Below, piece by piece: positions 7,311 through 15,989 of a DNA stretch of 64,000 nt. Positions within the stretch are counted from its first letter, which is position 1; every line of letters begins with the position of its first letter. The notes under the pieces are model-generated. The model saw only the letters and a program-made list of their open reading frames with translations. It was not told where the DNA came from and made no database searches. Made by a program: the position numbers and the translations under genes. Source of the DNA: JBMYRH01 sp049602155 (GTDB lineage: Bacteria; Myxococcota_A; UBA9042; PHBI01; JBMYRH01); contig JBMYRH010000013.1 in NCBI GenBank assembly GCA_049602155.1, forward strand, positions 62,001-126,000. Reading direction: 5' to 3'.

Positions 7311-9170
7311 TTAGTCGTCGCCCCAAGAGAGCTCGTAGTCATCGCATGACCACTCATCACTCTGGTTCTCGACGCGGATGTGCACGTCGCTGCTGTCAGA
7401 GAGGGTGCCTTGCCACGTGCACTGCACGCTCATCTTGATCGACAGGTACTCCGAGCCGCTCGCACAGCAGCCAAAGAGGCCCTCTTCGGCGCTCCATTCG
7501 ACGCCTCCTTCGCAATCGACGATGTCGGGCTCTTCACCGTTATCGCAGGTCGCGAAGGTGCACATCCGATAGTCGGTACCGAAGGGACTGATGAGCTCGA
7601 CCTTGGGGCGGAACAGCGAGATGTTCGTCACGATATCTTCATCGTGGAAGGTGTACCAATCGATGTCACCTTCCGGGAAGAGGCTCCCATTAAAGGTGCC
7701 CGCAGGGAACTCGTTGTCATCTTGAATGTCACCGAGCACGAGCGCCGCCTCTTGGCTGTCGTTGGGCTCGAAATTGTCCCCGGGGACGGGCTCGCCGAGG
7801 ATGCAGAAGCCGGCGACGCACTTCTCGTTCTCGGTGCAGGGATCGCCATCTTCACAGTCAAAGGACAGGAGCTTGGAGGCCCAGCTGTCTTTGGTCACAC
7901 CGGGATCGCAGACCTCGCAGGTGTTGGCCGGGTTGGTGTCGCCCTCGGCGTAGCAGGTCCCCGCGATGAAGCATGAGCCGTCAGCAGGCTCAGAGGCGCA
8001 CCCAGAGGCGCCATCGCAGTAGTCCTCCGTACAGGCGACGCCATCGTCGCATCCGACCCCGTTGTCCACGGAGCCATCGCAGTCGTCATCGACGCCGTTG
8101 CAGGTTTCGTCGGTCGCTGTTGCACCTTGGTCACACGGGGTGCAAGAGCCGCAGTCATCGGGGCAGGTCTCGCAGACCTCGCTGGCGTCGCAGCTGCCAT
8201 CTCCGCACACGACGCACGTGGGGTTGGGCTCCCCCGGGGTCCCCTTGTCGCCCGAGGCGAACTCCGTTTGGCCTGCGCACCAGTTGCCGCTGTCGTCATT
8301 GCCTTCTGGGGTCATGGTCTCTGGGCTCAGGCTCATCGACGCGCCGTTGGGGTCGGGGAAGGTCGCGCCGTTGTCGTAGGAGACTGCGTCGATGATGACA
8401 CCGTCGACCTCGAGGATGACGGCGTCGCTGCCGTTGCCGAGCGAGTAGTCAAACCATGTATAGTCTGAGGCCACGCCGCCGATGTCGTCGGAGGCGCCGA
8501 GCACGACGTACTCACCGGGCGCGATCACCAGTGAGGGCATCGGCGCGATGAGGTGCTGGTCCAGGTCGTCGTCACGCAACAGGACGCCCGCGAGTTCGAC
8601 AGGGGCGCTGCCAATGTTGAGCACCTCGATCCACTCTCCGGTGTCATCGCTCACGGACTTGGGGTTCTGCATGATCTCTGTGATGAGGAGATCCCCGGGC
8701 TCTGGGCGGCACGTGGGGCAGTCCCCTGCGCAGCTCGTGCAGTCCTCAGTGGGGTCGCAGGTGCCGTCTCCACACAGGTCGATGGGCTCCTCGACATCAG
8801 GTTCCGGCTCAGGATCGGGCTCGGGGTCGCTTGTGTCCTCGACGGGATCGGGCCCTGGCCCTGCGTCCTCCTCCGGCTCCGGCTCGGGCTCTACGACGTC
8901 CTCGACGGGGTCAGGAGTTGTGGTCTCGGGCTCCTCCTCCGTGACGTCTGGGGTGGGCGTGGGATCGACCGGATCGGTCGGACCGCTGTCCTCCTCCGTG
9001 GTGGCGGTCGTATCAGCCTCACCGCTCCCGAGCACATCCGGGGTGCTCTCGCTGTCCGAGGTGCCGGGGTCCGTATTCGTTTCAGTGGCGTCCCCACCAC
9101 ACCCGATGAGTGCTGCTGCCGCGAGGCAGAGCAGGGCGTGACGTAAGGGGGATTTCATAGCTCGTCTCAT
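7311..9170 (-). CDS. Lipoprotein with lamin-tail domain and Cys-rich modules
   Basis: A 619-residue lipoprotein. The SPase II signal ends AAALIGC (Cys about 24). A low-complexity Thr/Glu/Pro/Asp spacer spans about 28-130, followed by a Cys module (CGDGTCDPTEDC). A lamin-tail domain follows at about 158-310 (LLITEIMQNP, GEWIEVLNIG, a SYDNG core), then CGDGSCDASEVC and further disulfide-rich modules to about 470. A beta-rich C-terminal domain ends the protein. The ATG at 9170 is preceded by AGGAG at 6-bp spacing; the in-frame ATG at 9158 lacks a good RBS. Surface display on the outer membrane is likely; no enzymatic signature seen. Confidence 0.85.
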   Translation of the reverse strand: MRRAMKSPLRHALLCLAAAALIGCGGDATETNTDPGTSDSESTPDVLGSGEADTTATTEEDSGPTDPVDPTPTPDVTEEEPETTTPDPVEDVVEPEPEPEEDAGPGPDPVEDTSDPEPDPEPEPDVEEPIDLCGDGTCDPTEDCTSCAGDCPTCRPEPGDLLITEIMQNPKSVSDDTGEWIEVLNIGSAPVELAGVLLRDDDLDQHLIAPMPSLVIAPGEYVVLGASDDIGGVASDYTWFDYSLGNGSDAVILEVDGVIIDAVSYDNGATFPDPNGASMSLSPETMTPEGNDDSGNWCAGQTEFASGDKGTPGEPNPTCVVCGDGSCDASEVCETCPDDCGSCTPCDQGATATDETCNGVDDDCDGSVDNGVGCDDGVACTEDYCDGASGCASEPADGSCFIAGTCYAEGDTNPANTCEVCDPGVTKDSWASKLLSFDCEDGDPCTENEKCVAGFCILGEPVPGDNFEPNDSQEAALVLGDIQDDNEFPAGTFNGSLFPEGDIDWYTFHDEDIVTNISLFRPKVELISPFGTDYRMCTFATCDNGEEPDIVDCEGGVEWSAEEGLFGCCASGSEYLSIKMSVQCTWQGTLSDSSDVHIRVENQSDEWSCDDYELSWGDD

Positions 9171-9399
9171 GGGAGGCTCCTGGAGCGATCAGAGGATGCA
9201 CGTCCCCCCATCGTGCCTGTCTATGAAGCCGCGGGCAACGCCTCATTCACGAAGCGAACGCTCTGGAGTGCTCGCGTTTCGTGCATTAAACGCTATATTG
9301 CGAGCCGATTCACCATGACGACGGCCCCCTGGCTTCGGTCACGGGGTGTCCACTGGTCGTGAGCGATTGCGCCATACAGACACGCGAGGTTAGGGCGTC

Positions 9400-10029
9400 C
9401 TAGGCGGTTTTTGCGGCGTCTGCCACCCGCCAGCAGTACCAGGCGACGATCGAGCGAAAGGGTCGAAATCGGTCCCCGAGTGGCCCGAGTTCGCGGGCGC
9501 TGGGGGCCTCGCCACCTCGAAAAGCATGGCCGAACCCGCGGCGGACCCCGAGGTCGGCGGTGGGCCACACATCAAGGCGCCCGAGCTCAAAGAGGAGGAA
9601 CATCTGAGCCGTCCACGGGCCAATCCCGCGGACACGGCAGAGCCAGCGGGTCAGGGCGTCGTCATCGAGGGTGTCGAGGGTCGCCATGTCGAGCTCTCCT
9701 CGGGCCCCATACAGCGCCAAGTCGCGCACGGCATCCCGCTTTGCGCTGGAGAGCCCCGCGCTGCGGATGATCTCGGGGTCGAGGGCCAGGACGCTCGCCG
9801 GGGTGACACCGCCCTCTACCAGGGCTTCAAAGCGCCCGTGGATCGAGGCCGCGGCCTTACCCGCGAGTTGCTGGTAGATGATCGCCTTGCAGAGCGCTTT
9901 AAACGGTTCTGGATGCGCGGCGCGGCGTGGAGTGTAGGGGCCGTGACTCGCGATGAGCTCGCCCATCGTGGCGTCGTGTGTACTGAGGTGCTCGAGCGCC
10001 TCATCGATCGTCGCTGGTGCGGCCATCAT
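9400..10029 (-). CDS. DNA-3-methyladenine glycosylase II family (AlkA-like)
   Basis: A 209-residue HhH-GPD base-excision glycosylase. The core reads KAIIYQQLAGKAA (about 48-60), then the helix-hairpin-helix LCRVRGIGPWTAQM (about 130-143) and the catalytic aspartate in WPTADLGVRRG (about 155-165). These enzymes release 3-methyladenine and other alkylated purines from DNA. It lacks the N-terminal TBP-like domain of E. coli AlkA, as many bacterial members do. A small membrane-protein gene ends 4 bp inside its start (ATGA), so the two may be coupled. Confidence 0.92.
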   Translation of the reverse strand: MMAAPATIDEALEHLSTHDATMGELIASHGPYTPRRAAHPEPFKALCKAIIYQQLAGKAAASIHGRFEALVEGGVTPASVLALDPEIIRSAGLSSAKRDAVRDLALYGARGELDMATLDTLDDDALTRWLCRVRGIGPWTAQMFLLFELGRLDVWPTADLGVRRGFGHAFRGGEAPSARELGPLGDRFRPFRSIVAWYCWRVADAAKTA

Positions 10030-10238
10030 TGCCCCATGAACACGGGTAAACAGCGTTTGTAGCCGTTACCCGGGACCCGGCATGACACAGTGTCTCCGGC
10101 CATGATTCCGGCGGGAGTGCGGAGGTGCTCTGCGCGCGCTGGCGGAGCGAGGTGCGCAGACAGGTTCTCGAAGGCGAGGGCGACCACGCATAGCGCACTG
10201 AGTATGAGGGCAGCTCTGGTGTCGAGGTCAGGTTGCAT
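10026..10238 (-). CDS. Small predicted membrane protein
   Basis: A 70-residue protein with one hydrophobic helix (about residues 8-28) and a C-terminal part with two cysteines and a Gly/Pro-rich end (GNGYKRCLPVFMGQ). The ATG at 10238 is chosen over the TTG at 10250 because GGAG lies 6 bp upstream. Its stop overlaps the start of the glycosylase gene by 4 bp. No family recognised. The coupling and RBS are the main reasons to accept it. Confidence 0.5.
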   Translation of the reverse strand: MQPDLDTRAALILSALCVVALAFENLSAHLAPPARAEHLRTPAGIMAGDTVSCRVPGNGYKRCLPVFMGQ

Positions 10239-10431
10239 CGTGTGCTCCAAGCATCAAGCGGTCTGAGTGTAGCTTGATGCCTTGAATTGAGCACCTGCGG
10301 AGCAGACGCGTGCTGAGGTCTGCGCGCTGTGTATTTCAGGCCAGCGCTTGGGTGAGGCGTGATTATCGCTGGAGTTCTGGTCGGCATGCTTCAAGATACG
10401 AGGCCTTGGGGACCGGGACAGGAGCCACACG

Positions 10432-11019
10432 ATGAGCGCAGAGATCGCTGCACGAGCCGACGCGGTGTTGGAGGTCTTGGCTGCCTCGGCGACGTCGGGT
10501 TACATCGGCGAGGACGTGAATCAGCTCGAGCATGCACTGCAGGCCGCACACTTTGCCCAGGAGGCGGGTGGCTCGGATGAGCAGGTGCTCGCTGCGTTGA
10601 CCCATGACATCGGCCACCTCTTGGACCCGGACGCCCCCAGCATGGCCGGGCTCGGGGTCATTGAGCACGAGCGGGTCGGGGCTGATTACCTGCGGGCTCA
10701 GGGCTTCTCTGAGTTAGTCGCGCTGCTGGTCGAGGGACATGTTCAGGCGAAGCGCTACCTGACCTTCGCGAAGCCCGCCTACGCAGCGCGCCTGTCCGAG
10801 GCCTCCCGTGGCACGCTCGCCTGGCAGGGGGGGCCGATGGACGCTGCGGAGGCCGAGGCGTTCGAGGCCGCCCCTCTCTTTAAGCCCATCTTGGCGATGC
10901 GGACCTGGGATGAGCGTGCCAAGGTCGTCGGGCTCGAGGTGCTAGGGCTAGAGGGGTATCGAGATCGTCTCGTGGCTCACTTGGAGGGGGCGGCCCTTGG
11001 AGATGTGGGGCGCCCTTAG
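10432..11019 (+). CDS. PhnZ/TmpB-like HD-domain diiron oxygenase
   Basis: A 195-residue HD-domain protein with the hallmarks of the mixed-valence diiron oxygenases PhnZ and TmpB, which cleave C-P bonds of hydroxylated aminoethylphosphonates. It has the N-terminal YIGE loop (gating Tyr and Glu), QLEHALQ (His ligand), THDIGH (HD), IEHERVGADYL, EGHVQAKRYL (His and substrate-type Lys) and MRTWDERAK (last Asp ligand). AGGAG lies 7 bp before the ATG. No phnY/tmpA hydroxylase partner is in the window, so the substrate is inferred from family only. It might act on another hydroxylated phosphonate, or on an inositol-like substrate as the related MIOX does. Its stop overlaps that of the convergent mepA-like gene. 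Confidence 0.8.
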   Translation: MSAEIAARADAVLEVLAASATSGYIGEDVNQLEHALQAAHFAQEAGGSDEQVLAALTHDIGHLLDPDAPSMAGLGVIEHERVGADYLRAQGFSELVALLVEGHVQAKRYLTFAKPAYAARLSEASRGTLAWQGGPMDAAEAEAFEAAPLFKPILAMRTWDERAKVVGLEVLGLEGYRDRLVAHLEGAALGDVGRP

Positions 11020-12806
11020 GGCTTCACATCGGGGAACCACTTGGTCCATCGCGCGTGCTTCTTCGCGGCGGTCGCTCCTCGTGGAGTCACGCGCTGGGTG
11101 ATGCGCACCAAGAGGCGATCCGCGTTGTAGCCGATCTCATCGGTGCGCTTAGTCAGCCGAATCAACCGTGGGATGTTGTCCTTGTGATCCAGGGTGACGA
11201 AGCGGTGCCCGCGTCGCTTGAAGCCATCGCTCACCATCTCGTCACGCGTCCAAGCGCTATGAGCCTCCCACCATGCGCGCCATCGCGCGATGTTTCGCTG
11301 GAGCTGTTCAGGTGACGTTCGACCGCCCCAATTGCCGCGCACGACGTGGTTCGTGATGCGCCGGATCGCGAGGTTGATCACGCTCCGAACCCGCGCCTTT
11401 GGGTGATTTAGGTGTGTGATCAGCGAGGGGACCAGGGTCAAGTCCATCACGTGGATCGCCACCCGGGCCGCCATACGGGCCTCTAAGGAGCCTTTATCGT
11501 CCGGGTCACCGACGACACGCTTCGAGCCCAACGCCTCCATGAGGAACGGGGTGGTGTGGAGAGACGCGAGCTTGGCGAGGAGCTTGTAGGCACGATGGAG
11601 GTGGTTGGCGCTTCGCTCCCTCCCTTCGCCGATGCGCCATGGCTTGATGTGATGCACAGGGCGCTCAACGCGCTCGCCCCAATCGGCCGCGGTGGCCCCC
11701 CCATCACTGAGGATCCCACCTCCTGGTCCGGTGATGAAGCGCGTGATGGCGTCGATGACCACCGCGTTTCCAGCACGCCACGAGAGGAGCAGGCTCCCGG
11801 CTTTGCCTCGCAAGCGATGGTCGGCGTCCATGATCGCCATCTCTGCGACTGCGGGTGAGGCCCCGAACCCCTCCATGGCCTTGAGGTGCTCCAGCACTGC
11901 ACCGCGGATCTTTTTGTTGGGATCTCTGAGCCCAAAGGAGAGCGCTGCCGTCCGCCGTCGCAGTGGTGCTGGGTCGACGTGGCGCCAAGGCCAATAGGGA
12001 TCGGTGTCGAGGCAGCCATCGGCGCGATCATCCCAGCTGCAGTAGATGCGCACGTGGAAGTGATCGTTGTGTCGGTGCGCATCGCTCGGTTGATGTAGGA
12101 CCTTGCTCGCGCGCTCTAAGAGCTCGGCGGGCGCACCGCGCTCGGCGGCGTGGGCGAGCATGCGGCGCTTGAGGCGTCGATCGACCAAGATCCACTGCAC
12201 CACGATGGAGGGGTGGGTCAGGAGGGCTCTCACCAACAGCCAGTTGCGTGCCACATCGAAGCGAAAGCGAGGTGTCTCCGCGAACTCGATCCCGCTGCGC
12301 CCGAACACGATGAGTCCGGGGGCGTCGACGGGCTCATTCGTCTCGAGATCTCGGACAAAGAAGGCGAGGTCGGCGTCCCGTCCAGAGTTGTGCGATTGGC
12401 TCCACTTCAGTGCGCCGCCTTTGGGGTGGGACAGGTTACACACGCCGACCCTCGGGCCTGGCTCTGCCGCCATCACGGCCCGTGAGGCGTCTTGTACGAG
12501 CTGTATCAGCTCCTCGGTCCCGTGGTGAGTGTCACGCGGACGGCAATCCTCGAGGATACGGTGGTGGGGGCCCTCAGCGGGGAGGGCGACGCTCCCTGTG
12601 AGTCGACCCGTGAGTGTCGTCCCGATGCTGACGCTCCCCGTCGCGCGGTAGCCCTCTCGGATGATCTCCGTGTAGGGCAGATCTTGGTCCGCGAGCTCCC
12701 GGTAGCTCGGGGTAGCTCCATGGCTCGGTGTGCTCATCATCAGGGTGAGCGCAGAGATGGCACACAGCGTGCCCCGGTCGCGGGGTGATGGCAGGCTCCT
12801 CAACAT
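11016..12806 (-). CDS. MepA-like (M74) murein endopeptidase fused to HEAT-like repeats
   Basis: A 596-residue secreted protein with a signal peptide (about 1-30). Residues about 90-290 carry the penicillin-insensitive murein endopeptidase signature: WSQSHNSGRDADLAFF (zinc His/Asp) and HNDHFHVRIYC (His residues). MepA cleaves D-Ala-mDAP cross-links in peptidoglycan. After about 300 the protein continues with some 290 residues of helical HEAT-like repeats (LRDPNKKIRGAVLEHLKAM, DADHRLRGKAGSLLL, NHPKARVRSVINLAI). E. coli MepA (about 270 aa) has no such extension. The repeats may dock the enzyme to a partner or the wall. Convergent with the PhnZ-like gene. Confidence 0.8.
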   Translation of the reverse strand: MLRSLPSPRDRGTLCAISALTLMMSTPSHGATPSYRELADQDLPYTEIIREGYRATGSVSIGTTLTGRLTGSVALPAEGPHHRILEDCRPRDTHHGTEELIQLVQDASRAVMAAEPGPRVGVCNLSHPKGGALKWSQSHNSGRDADLAFFVRDLETNEPVDAPGLIVFGRSGIEFAETPRFRFDVARNWLLVRALLTHPSIVVQWILVDRRLKRRMLAHAAERGAPAELLERASKVLHQPSDAHRHNDHFHVRIYCSWDDRADGCLDTDPYWPWRHVDPAPLRRRTAALSFGLRDPNKKIRGAVLEHLKAMEGFGASPAVAEMAIMDADHRLRGKAGSLLLSWRAGNAVVIDAITRFITGPGGGILSDGGATAADWGERVERPVHHIKPWRIGEGRERSANHLHRAYKLLAKLASLHTTPFLMEALGSKRVVGDPDDKGSLEARMAARVAIHVMDLTLVPSLITHLNHPKARVRSVINLAIRRITNHVVRGNWGGRTSPEQLQRNIARWRAWWEAHSAWTRDEMVSDGFKRRGHRFVTLDHKDNIPRLIRLTKRTDEIGYNADRLLVRITQRVTPRGATAAKKHARWTKWFPDVKP

Positions 12807-12864
12807 CGCGCTCCGAGTATGCGGCCGGCCCCATCACGGGGCAAAAAGGCGCGGCGAGTTGGCT

Positions 12865-15102
12865 CTAGCGCTTCAAGCGCTTGCGGGCCTCGAGGGCCTC
12901 TACCGACCCAGGGTGGGCCTTGATGAGTGCCTCGTAGATGGCGTGCGCTTCGTCACGTCGGCCCAAGATCTCCTTGGTGCGCCCCAGCTCAAAGAAGCAA
13001 GGCACATAGCCGGGCTGAGCGCTCCTACAGGCCTCAAGCGCACTTAACGCGCCACCGTTTTGCTTCAGCGCGCGGCGCGCACGCGCCCCGAGGAGCATGG
13101 TGGGGCCGTCCCCCGGGTGGTCTGCCAAGATGGCCATGGCCGCCTTTAGGGCTTTCGCAGGGGCCTTCTTCAACAGCCTCTCTGCGGCCTTCAGTCGCTC
13201 TGCTGCTGCCGACGAACTTGCAGAGTTCGCGTGCGCAGGCCCGCCCCCCATTGCCCCGCCTTGCGGTCCCTCTGGCGCGGGGCTGACCTCGTTCAGGATC
13301 TTGTCGGCGCCCTCAAGGATGTGGACGGTCGTCGCAGCGGTGCGGCCTTTGAGTCGCGTGGGGGCCAAGCTCTTCCCGGCGGCCTTGAGCTTGCCACGCA
13401 CGTCCGTCAGCACCGTGTCGGTGACCGCGACCCCACCAGGGGGGGCCATCCGGCGAATCTGAGAGGCCACGTTGACGGTCTCACCGAAGAGGTCCGAGGT
13501 GCGCACGACCACATCGCCGACGTCGACGCCCATGCGGACCATGATGCTCCCGGACTCTGACTTGCCGGTGTTGTGCGTGGCGAGCGCCTTCTGCCCCGCG
13601 AGCGCCGCCTTGACCGCCTCGACAGAGCTGCCGAATTCGACCATGAAGCCGTCCCCGAGGCGCTTGATGATGCGCCCACTCTGGGCTGAGAAGGCCGCCT
13701 CCAGCAGCGTATCGTGTGTACGGAGCTTCTCAAGGCTCTCGGCTTCATCGACGCGCATTAACTTGGAGTAGCCGACCATGTCGGTGAAGAGCACAGCGGC
13801 GAGCCGGCGCGTCGGGGGGCCTTCGTTGTCGACCTTTGCGGGTTCCTTCGCGCCCCCTTTCGTTGTCTCCTCGGCAGCCTCCTCCACCGTGGCGTTCGCC
13901 GTCGAAGAAGCGGTCGCCTTAGCTGCCGGTGTCTGCTCGGCTGGGGGGGCGTCCATAGGCGGCCCGAAGAGCATCAAGCCACCGGCTACGATGCCTACAA
14001 AGAGGAGCGCGAGGAGCCACTTCATCCCGCCACGAGGCTGAGGAGCCCCGGGCTGAACCTCGACCTTGGCGGTCCCTTGTTGCAGCCCGACACGCTCGGT
14101 CTCCGTGCTCGGGTCTTTCGGAGCAGGAGGCTTGGCCTCAGGCAGCATCTGGGTGGGCGCGTCGTTGGGGTTCTCCGCGCCCGGGTTGTCAGGGGTAATG
14201 AGCGATTCCCGTCGCTTAGTCGGGGTGTTATCGCTGACCGCGTCATCCAAGAGCGCTAAGAATTCCGCCGCTGTCGAGGGGCGGTCGTCCGCTTCCTTCG
14301 CCATCAAGGTGTGGATGAGCTCCTCGAGCCACAGCGGGTGGTCGGCGTCACTCTTCTCTTTGAGCGTCGGGATTGGGTCGGTGATGTGCTTGAAGAGGAC
14401 GCCCATCGGCTCTTTCGACTCGTAGGGCGTCTTCCCTGTCGCCATGACGTACATCAAGACACCCAGCGCATAGAGGTCGCTGCGGTGGTCGAAGGCCTCG
14501 CCACGCGCGCGCTCTGGCGACATGTAAGAGGGCGTCCCGAGGACGGTCCCAGCGGCGGTAAGCTGGTCGGGGGAGGTGTTGGCGTCGTCGAGCCCGATCT
14601 GCGCGATGCCGAAGTCGAGGACCTTGGTCCACTCTCCTCCGTCGAAGGTGTCGAGGAGGATGATGTTCTCGGGCTTGATGTCCCGGTGGATGATGTCGCA
14701 GGTGTGGGCGCTGCCGAGCGCCGAGGCGACGTGTCGGGTGATGGTGAGGAGCCGGTCGAGCGAGAGTGCGCCGTCTCGTCTGAGGATCTGCTTGAGCGTC
14801 AGCCCTTGCAGAAACTCCATCACCAAGAAGGCCTCCCCGGCCTCGGTCGTGCCGTAGTCATGCACGCTGACTGTGTAGGGGCTCTCGATGGCCGAGGTCG
14901 CCTTCATCTCTCGGACGAAGCGCTTTCGAGAGGCGTCGTCGTTGACCAAGTGCGAGTTCAGCACCTTGATCGCGACCTCTCGCTCCATCGCCAAGTGCTT
15001 GGCTTTGTACACGGTGCCCATGCCGCCTGCGCCTAAGCGGGAGACGATCTCATATCGGCCCACAAAGGTCTGGCCGATCAGCTCTCGGACATCATTGCTC
15101 AT
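12865..15102 (-). CDS. Ser/Thr protein kinase-class III nucleotide cyclase-TPR fusion
   Basis: A 745-residue protein. The kinase domain (about 15-280) has a G-loop LGAGGMGTVY, Lys in VAIKVL, HRDIKPENII and DFGIAQ, and should be active. A transmembrane helix follows at about 360-378. A class III adenylate/guanylate cyclase domain lies at about 440-610, with metal-binding Asp in FTDMVGYS and RLGDGFMVEF, and FGETVNVASQI. Helical TPR-like repeats run from about 650 to the end. The position that normally carries the transition-state Arg (N-x-A-x-R) reads Gln here, so cyclase activity may be weak or lost. By topology the cyclase and TPRs would be periplasmic if the kinase is cytoplasmic, which is odd for an ATP-using domain; the helix may instead be a hairpin or a false membrane call. 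Confidence 0.88.
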   Translation of the reverse strand: MSNDVRELIGQTFVGRYEIVSRLGAGGMGTVYKAKHLAMEREVAIKVLNSHLVNDDASRKRFVREMKATSAIESPYTVSVHDYGTTEAGEAFLVMEFLQGLTLKQILRRDGALSLDRLLTITRHVASALGSAHTCDIIHRDIKPENIILLDTFDGGEWTKVLDFGIAQIGLDDANTSPDQLTAAGTVLGTPSYMSPERARGEAFDHRSDLYALGVLMYVMATGKTPYESKEPMGVLFKHITDPIPTLKEKSDADHPLWLEELIHTLMAKEADDRPSTAAEFLALLDDAVSDNTPTKRRESLITPDNPGAENPNDAPTQMLPEAKPPAPKDPSTETERVGLQQGTAKVEVQPGAPQPRGGMKWLLALLFVGIVAGGLMLFGPPMDAPPAEQTPAAKATASSTANATVEEAAEETTKGGAKEPAKVDNEGPPTRRLAAVLFTDMVGYSKLMRVDEAESLEKLRTHDTLLEAAFSAQSGRIIKRLGDGFMVEFGSSVEAVKAALAGQKALATHNTGKSESGSIMVRMGVDVGDVVVRTSDLFGETVNVASQIRRMAPPGGVAVTDTVLTDVRGKLKAAGKSLAPTRLKGRTAATTVHILEGADKILNEVSPAPEGPQGGAMGGGPAHANSASSSAAAERLKAAERLLKKAPAKALKAAMAILADHPGDGPTMLLGARARRALKQNGGALSALEACRSAQPGYVPCFFELGRTKEILGRRDEAHAIYEALIKAHPGSVEALEARKRLKR

Positions 15103-15250
15103 CGCGTGTTGGGCACCGGGTAGGTCGGGGTCAGATGCGCGCCCGCTGCGTCATCAGCAGCGAGCGATCCCCAAGACGCTGACGCGACACGGGGACTCTC
15201 GTCAACCTTCACCCGGGATCGCGCGGCCGTCACGAAGACTGTATGACCGC

Positions 15251-15889
15251 TCATCCCACGCCTCCGCTGTACCGAATGACCTCGGCGCCATGGTCTGTTA
15301 ACAGGGCGGTCAGCCACGTCGCTGTGGCCTCTGTGCGTCCGGGGAGATCGAGCGTGCCCCAGATCACGTAGAGACATCGTCGTGTCTCATCTTGGGTCTT
15401 GGTGCGCTGTGAGTCTTTGACCGCGTTGGCGCATGGCCCGTCTGCATCGTGCAGGCAAAGCAGGTTGCCGATATCGATCTGCTGGCCCGACGCATTGAAC
15501 ACATACGACGCCTCAGGCTCGGCCAACCCGACCTTGAGAGGCGCGGATGTGCGGTCGAGGTCGACCACGCTGATAGGGAGCCCCGAGTGGAGCGAGACGA
15601 CATTGCAGGCGTCGACCGCCAGGTTGATCGGGCCGAGGAAGCCTTTGTTGGCCGCCTTGATGAGGTACTCAGAGGCTGGCTTGGATCGACCTGTGGGCTT
15701 GAAGCCACCGTGACGGAGCAGGTCCCGGACCTTCAGTCGCACGGAGTCCGAAGAGGCCATGGGCACGTCCGCGTCCAGAGCCAGCCCTTCACACAGCGTG
15801 GTGCCGCTGGGCATGTCACGCAGCTGGGCCGGGAAGCTCACTTCGAGGAGCACCGTGTCCAGGAGTGGGTGGGGATCGAAGGTCAGCAT
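15251..15889 (-). CDS. Stand-alone B3/B4 tRNA-binding domain protein
   Basis: A 212-residue protein matching the B3/B4 (editing) domain of phenylalanyl-tRNA synthetase beta subunit. The centre carries YLIKAANKG, then PINLAVDACNVVSLHSGLPISVVDLD, then a BPD of beta segments. Free-standing B3/B4 proteins are widespread and thought to act on mischarged tRNA in trans, but their substrate is generally not known. It sits between the kinase-cyclase gene and a CHAP-like gene with no tRNA gene nearby. Confidence 0.75.
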   Translation of the reverse strand: MLTFDPHPLLDTVLLEVSFPAQLRDMPSGTTLCEGLALDADVPMASSDSVRLKVRDLLRHGGFKPTGRSKPASEYLIKAANKGFLGPINLAVDACNVVSLHSGLPISVVDLDRTSAPLKVGLAEPEASYVFNASGQQIDIGNLLCLHDADGPCANAVKDSQRTKTQDETRRCLYVIWGTLDLPGRTEATATWLTALLTDHGAEVIRYSGGVG

Positions 15890-15989
15890 CGGGGCTCCTC
15901 AGGCGCGCAGGCGACGGTCGTTCGCGGCACCATCGTAACGTCATGCGTGAAAATCGCGACCCGTCACGGAGCGCAGCCCGTCGGCAACG

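Noticed and set aside
12829..12847. GCCCC-ATCAC-GGGGC hairpin followed by AAAAA as a terminator for the mepA-like or kinase gene.
   Set aside because: The run is A's on the plus strand, so on the minus strand the T's precede the hairpin: wrong order for a rho-independent terminator.
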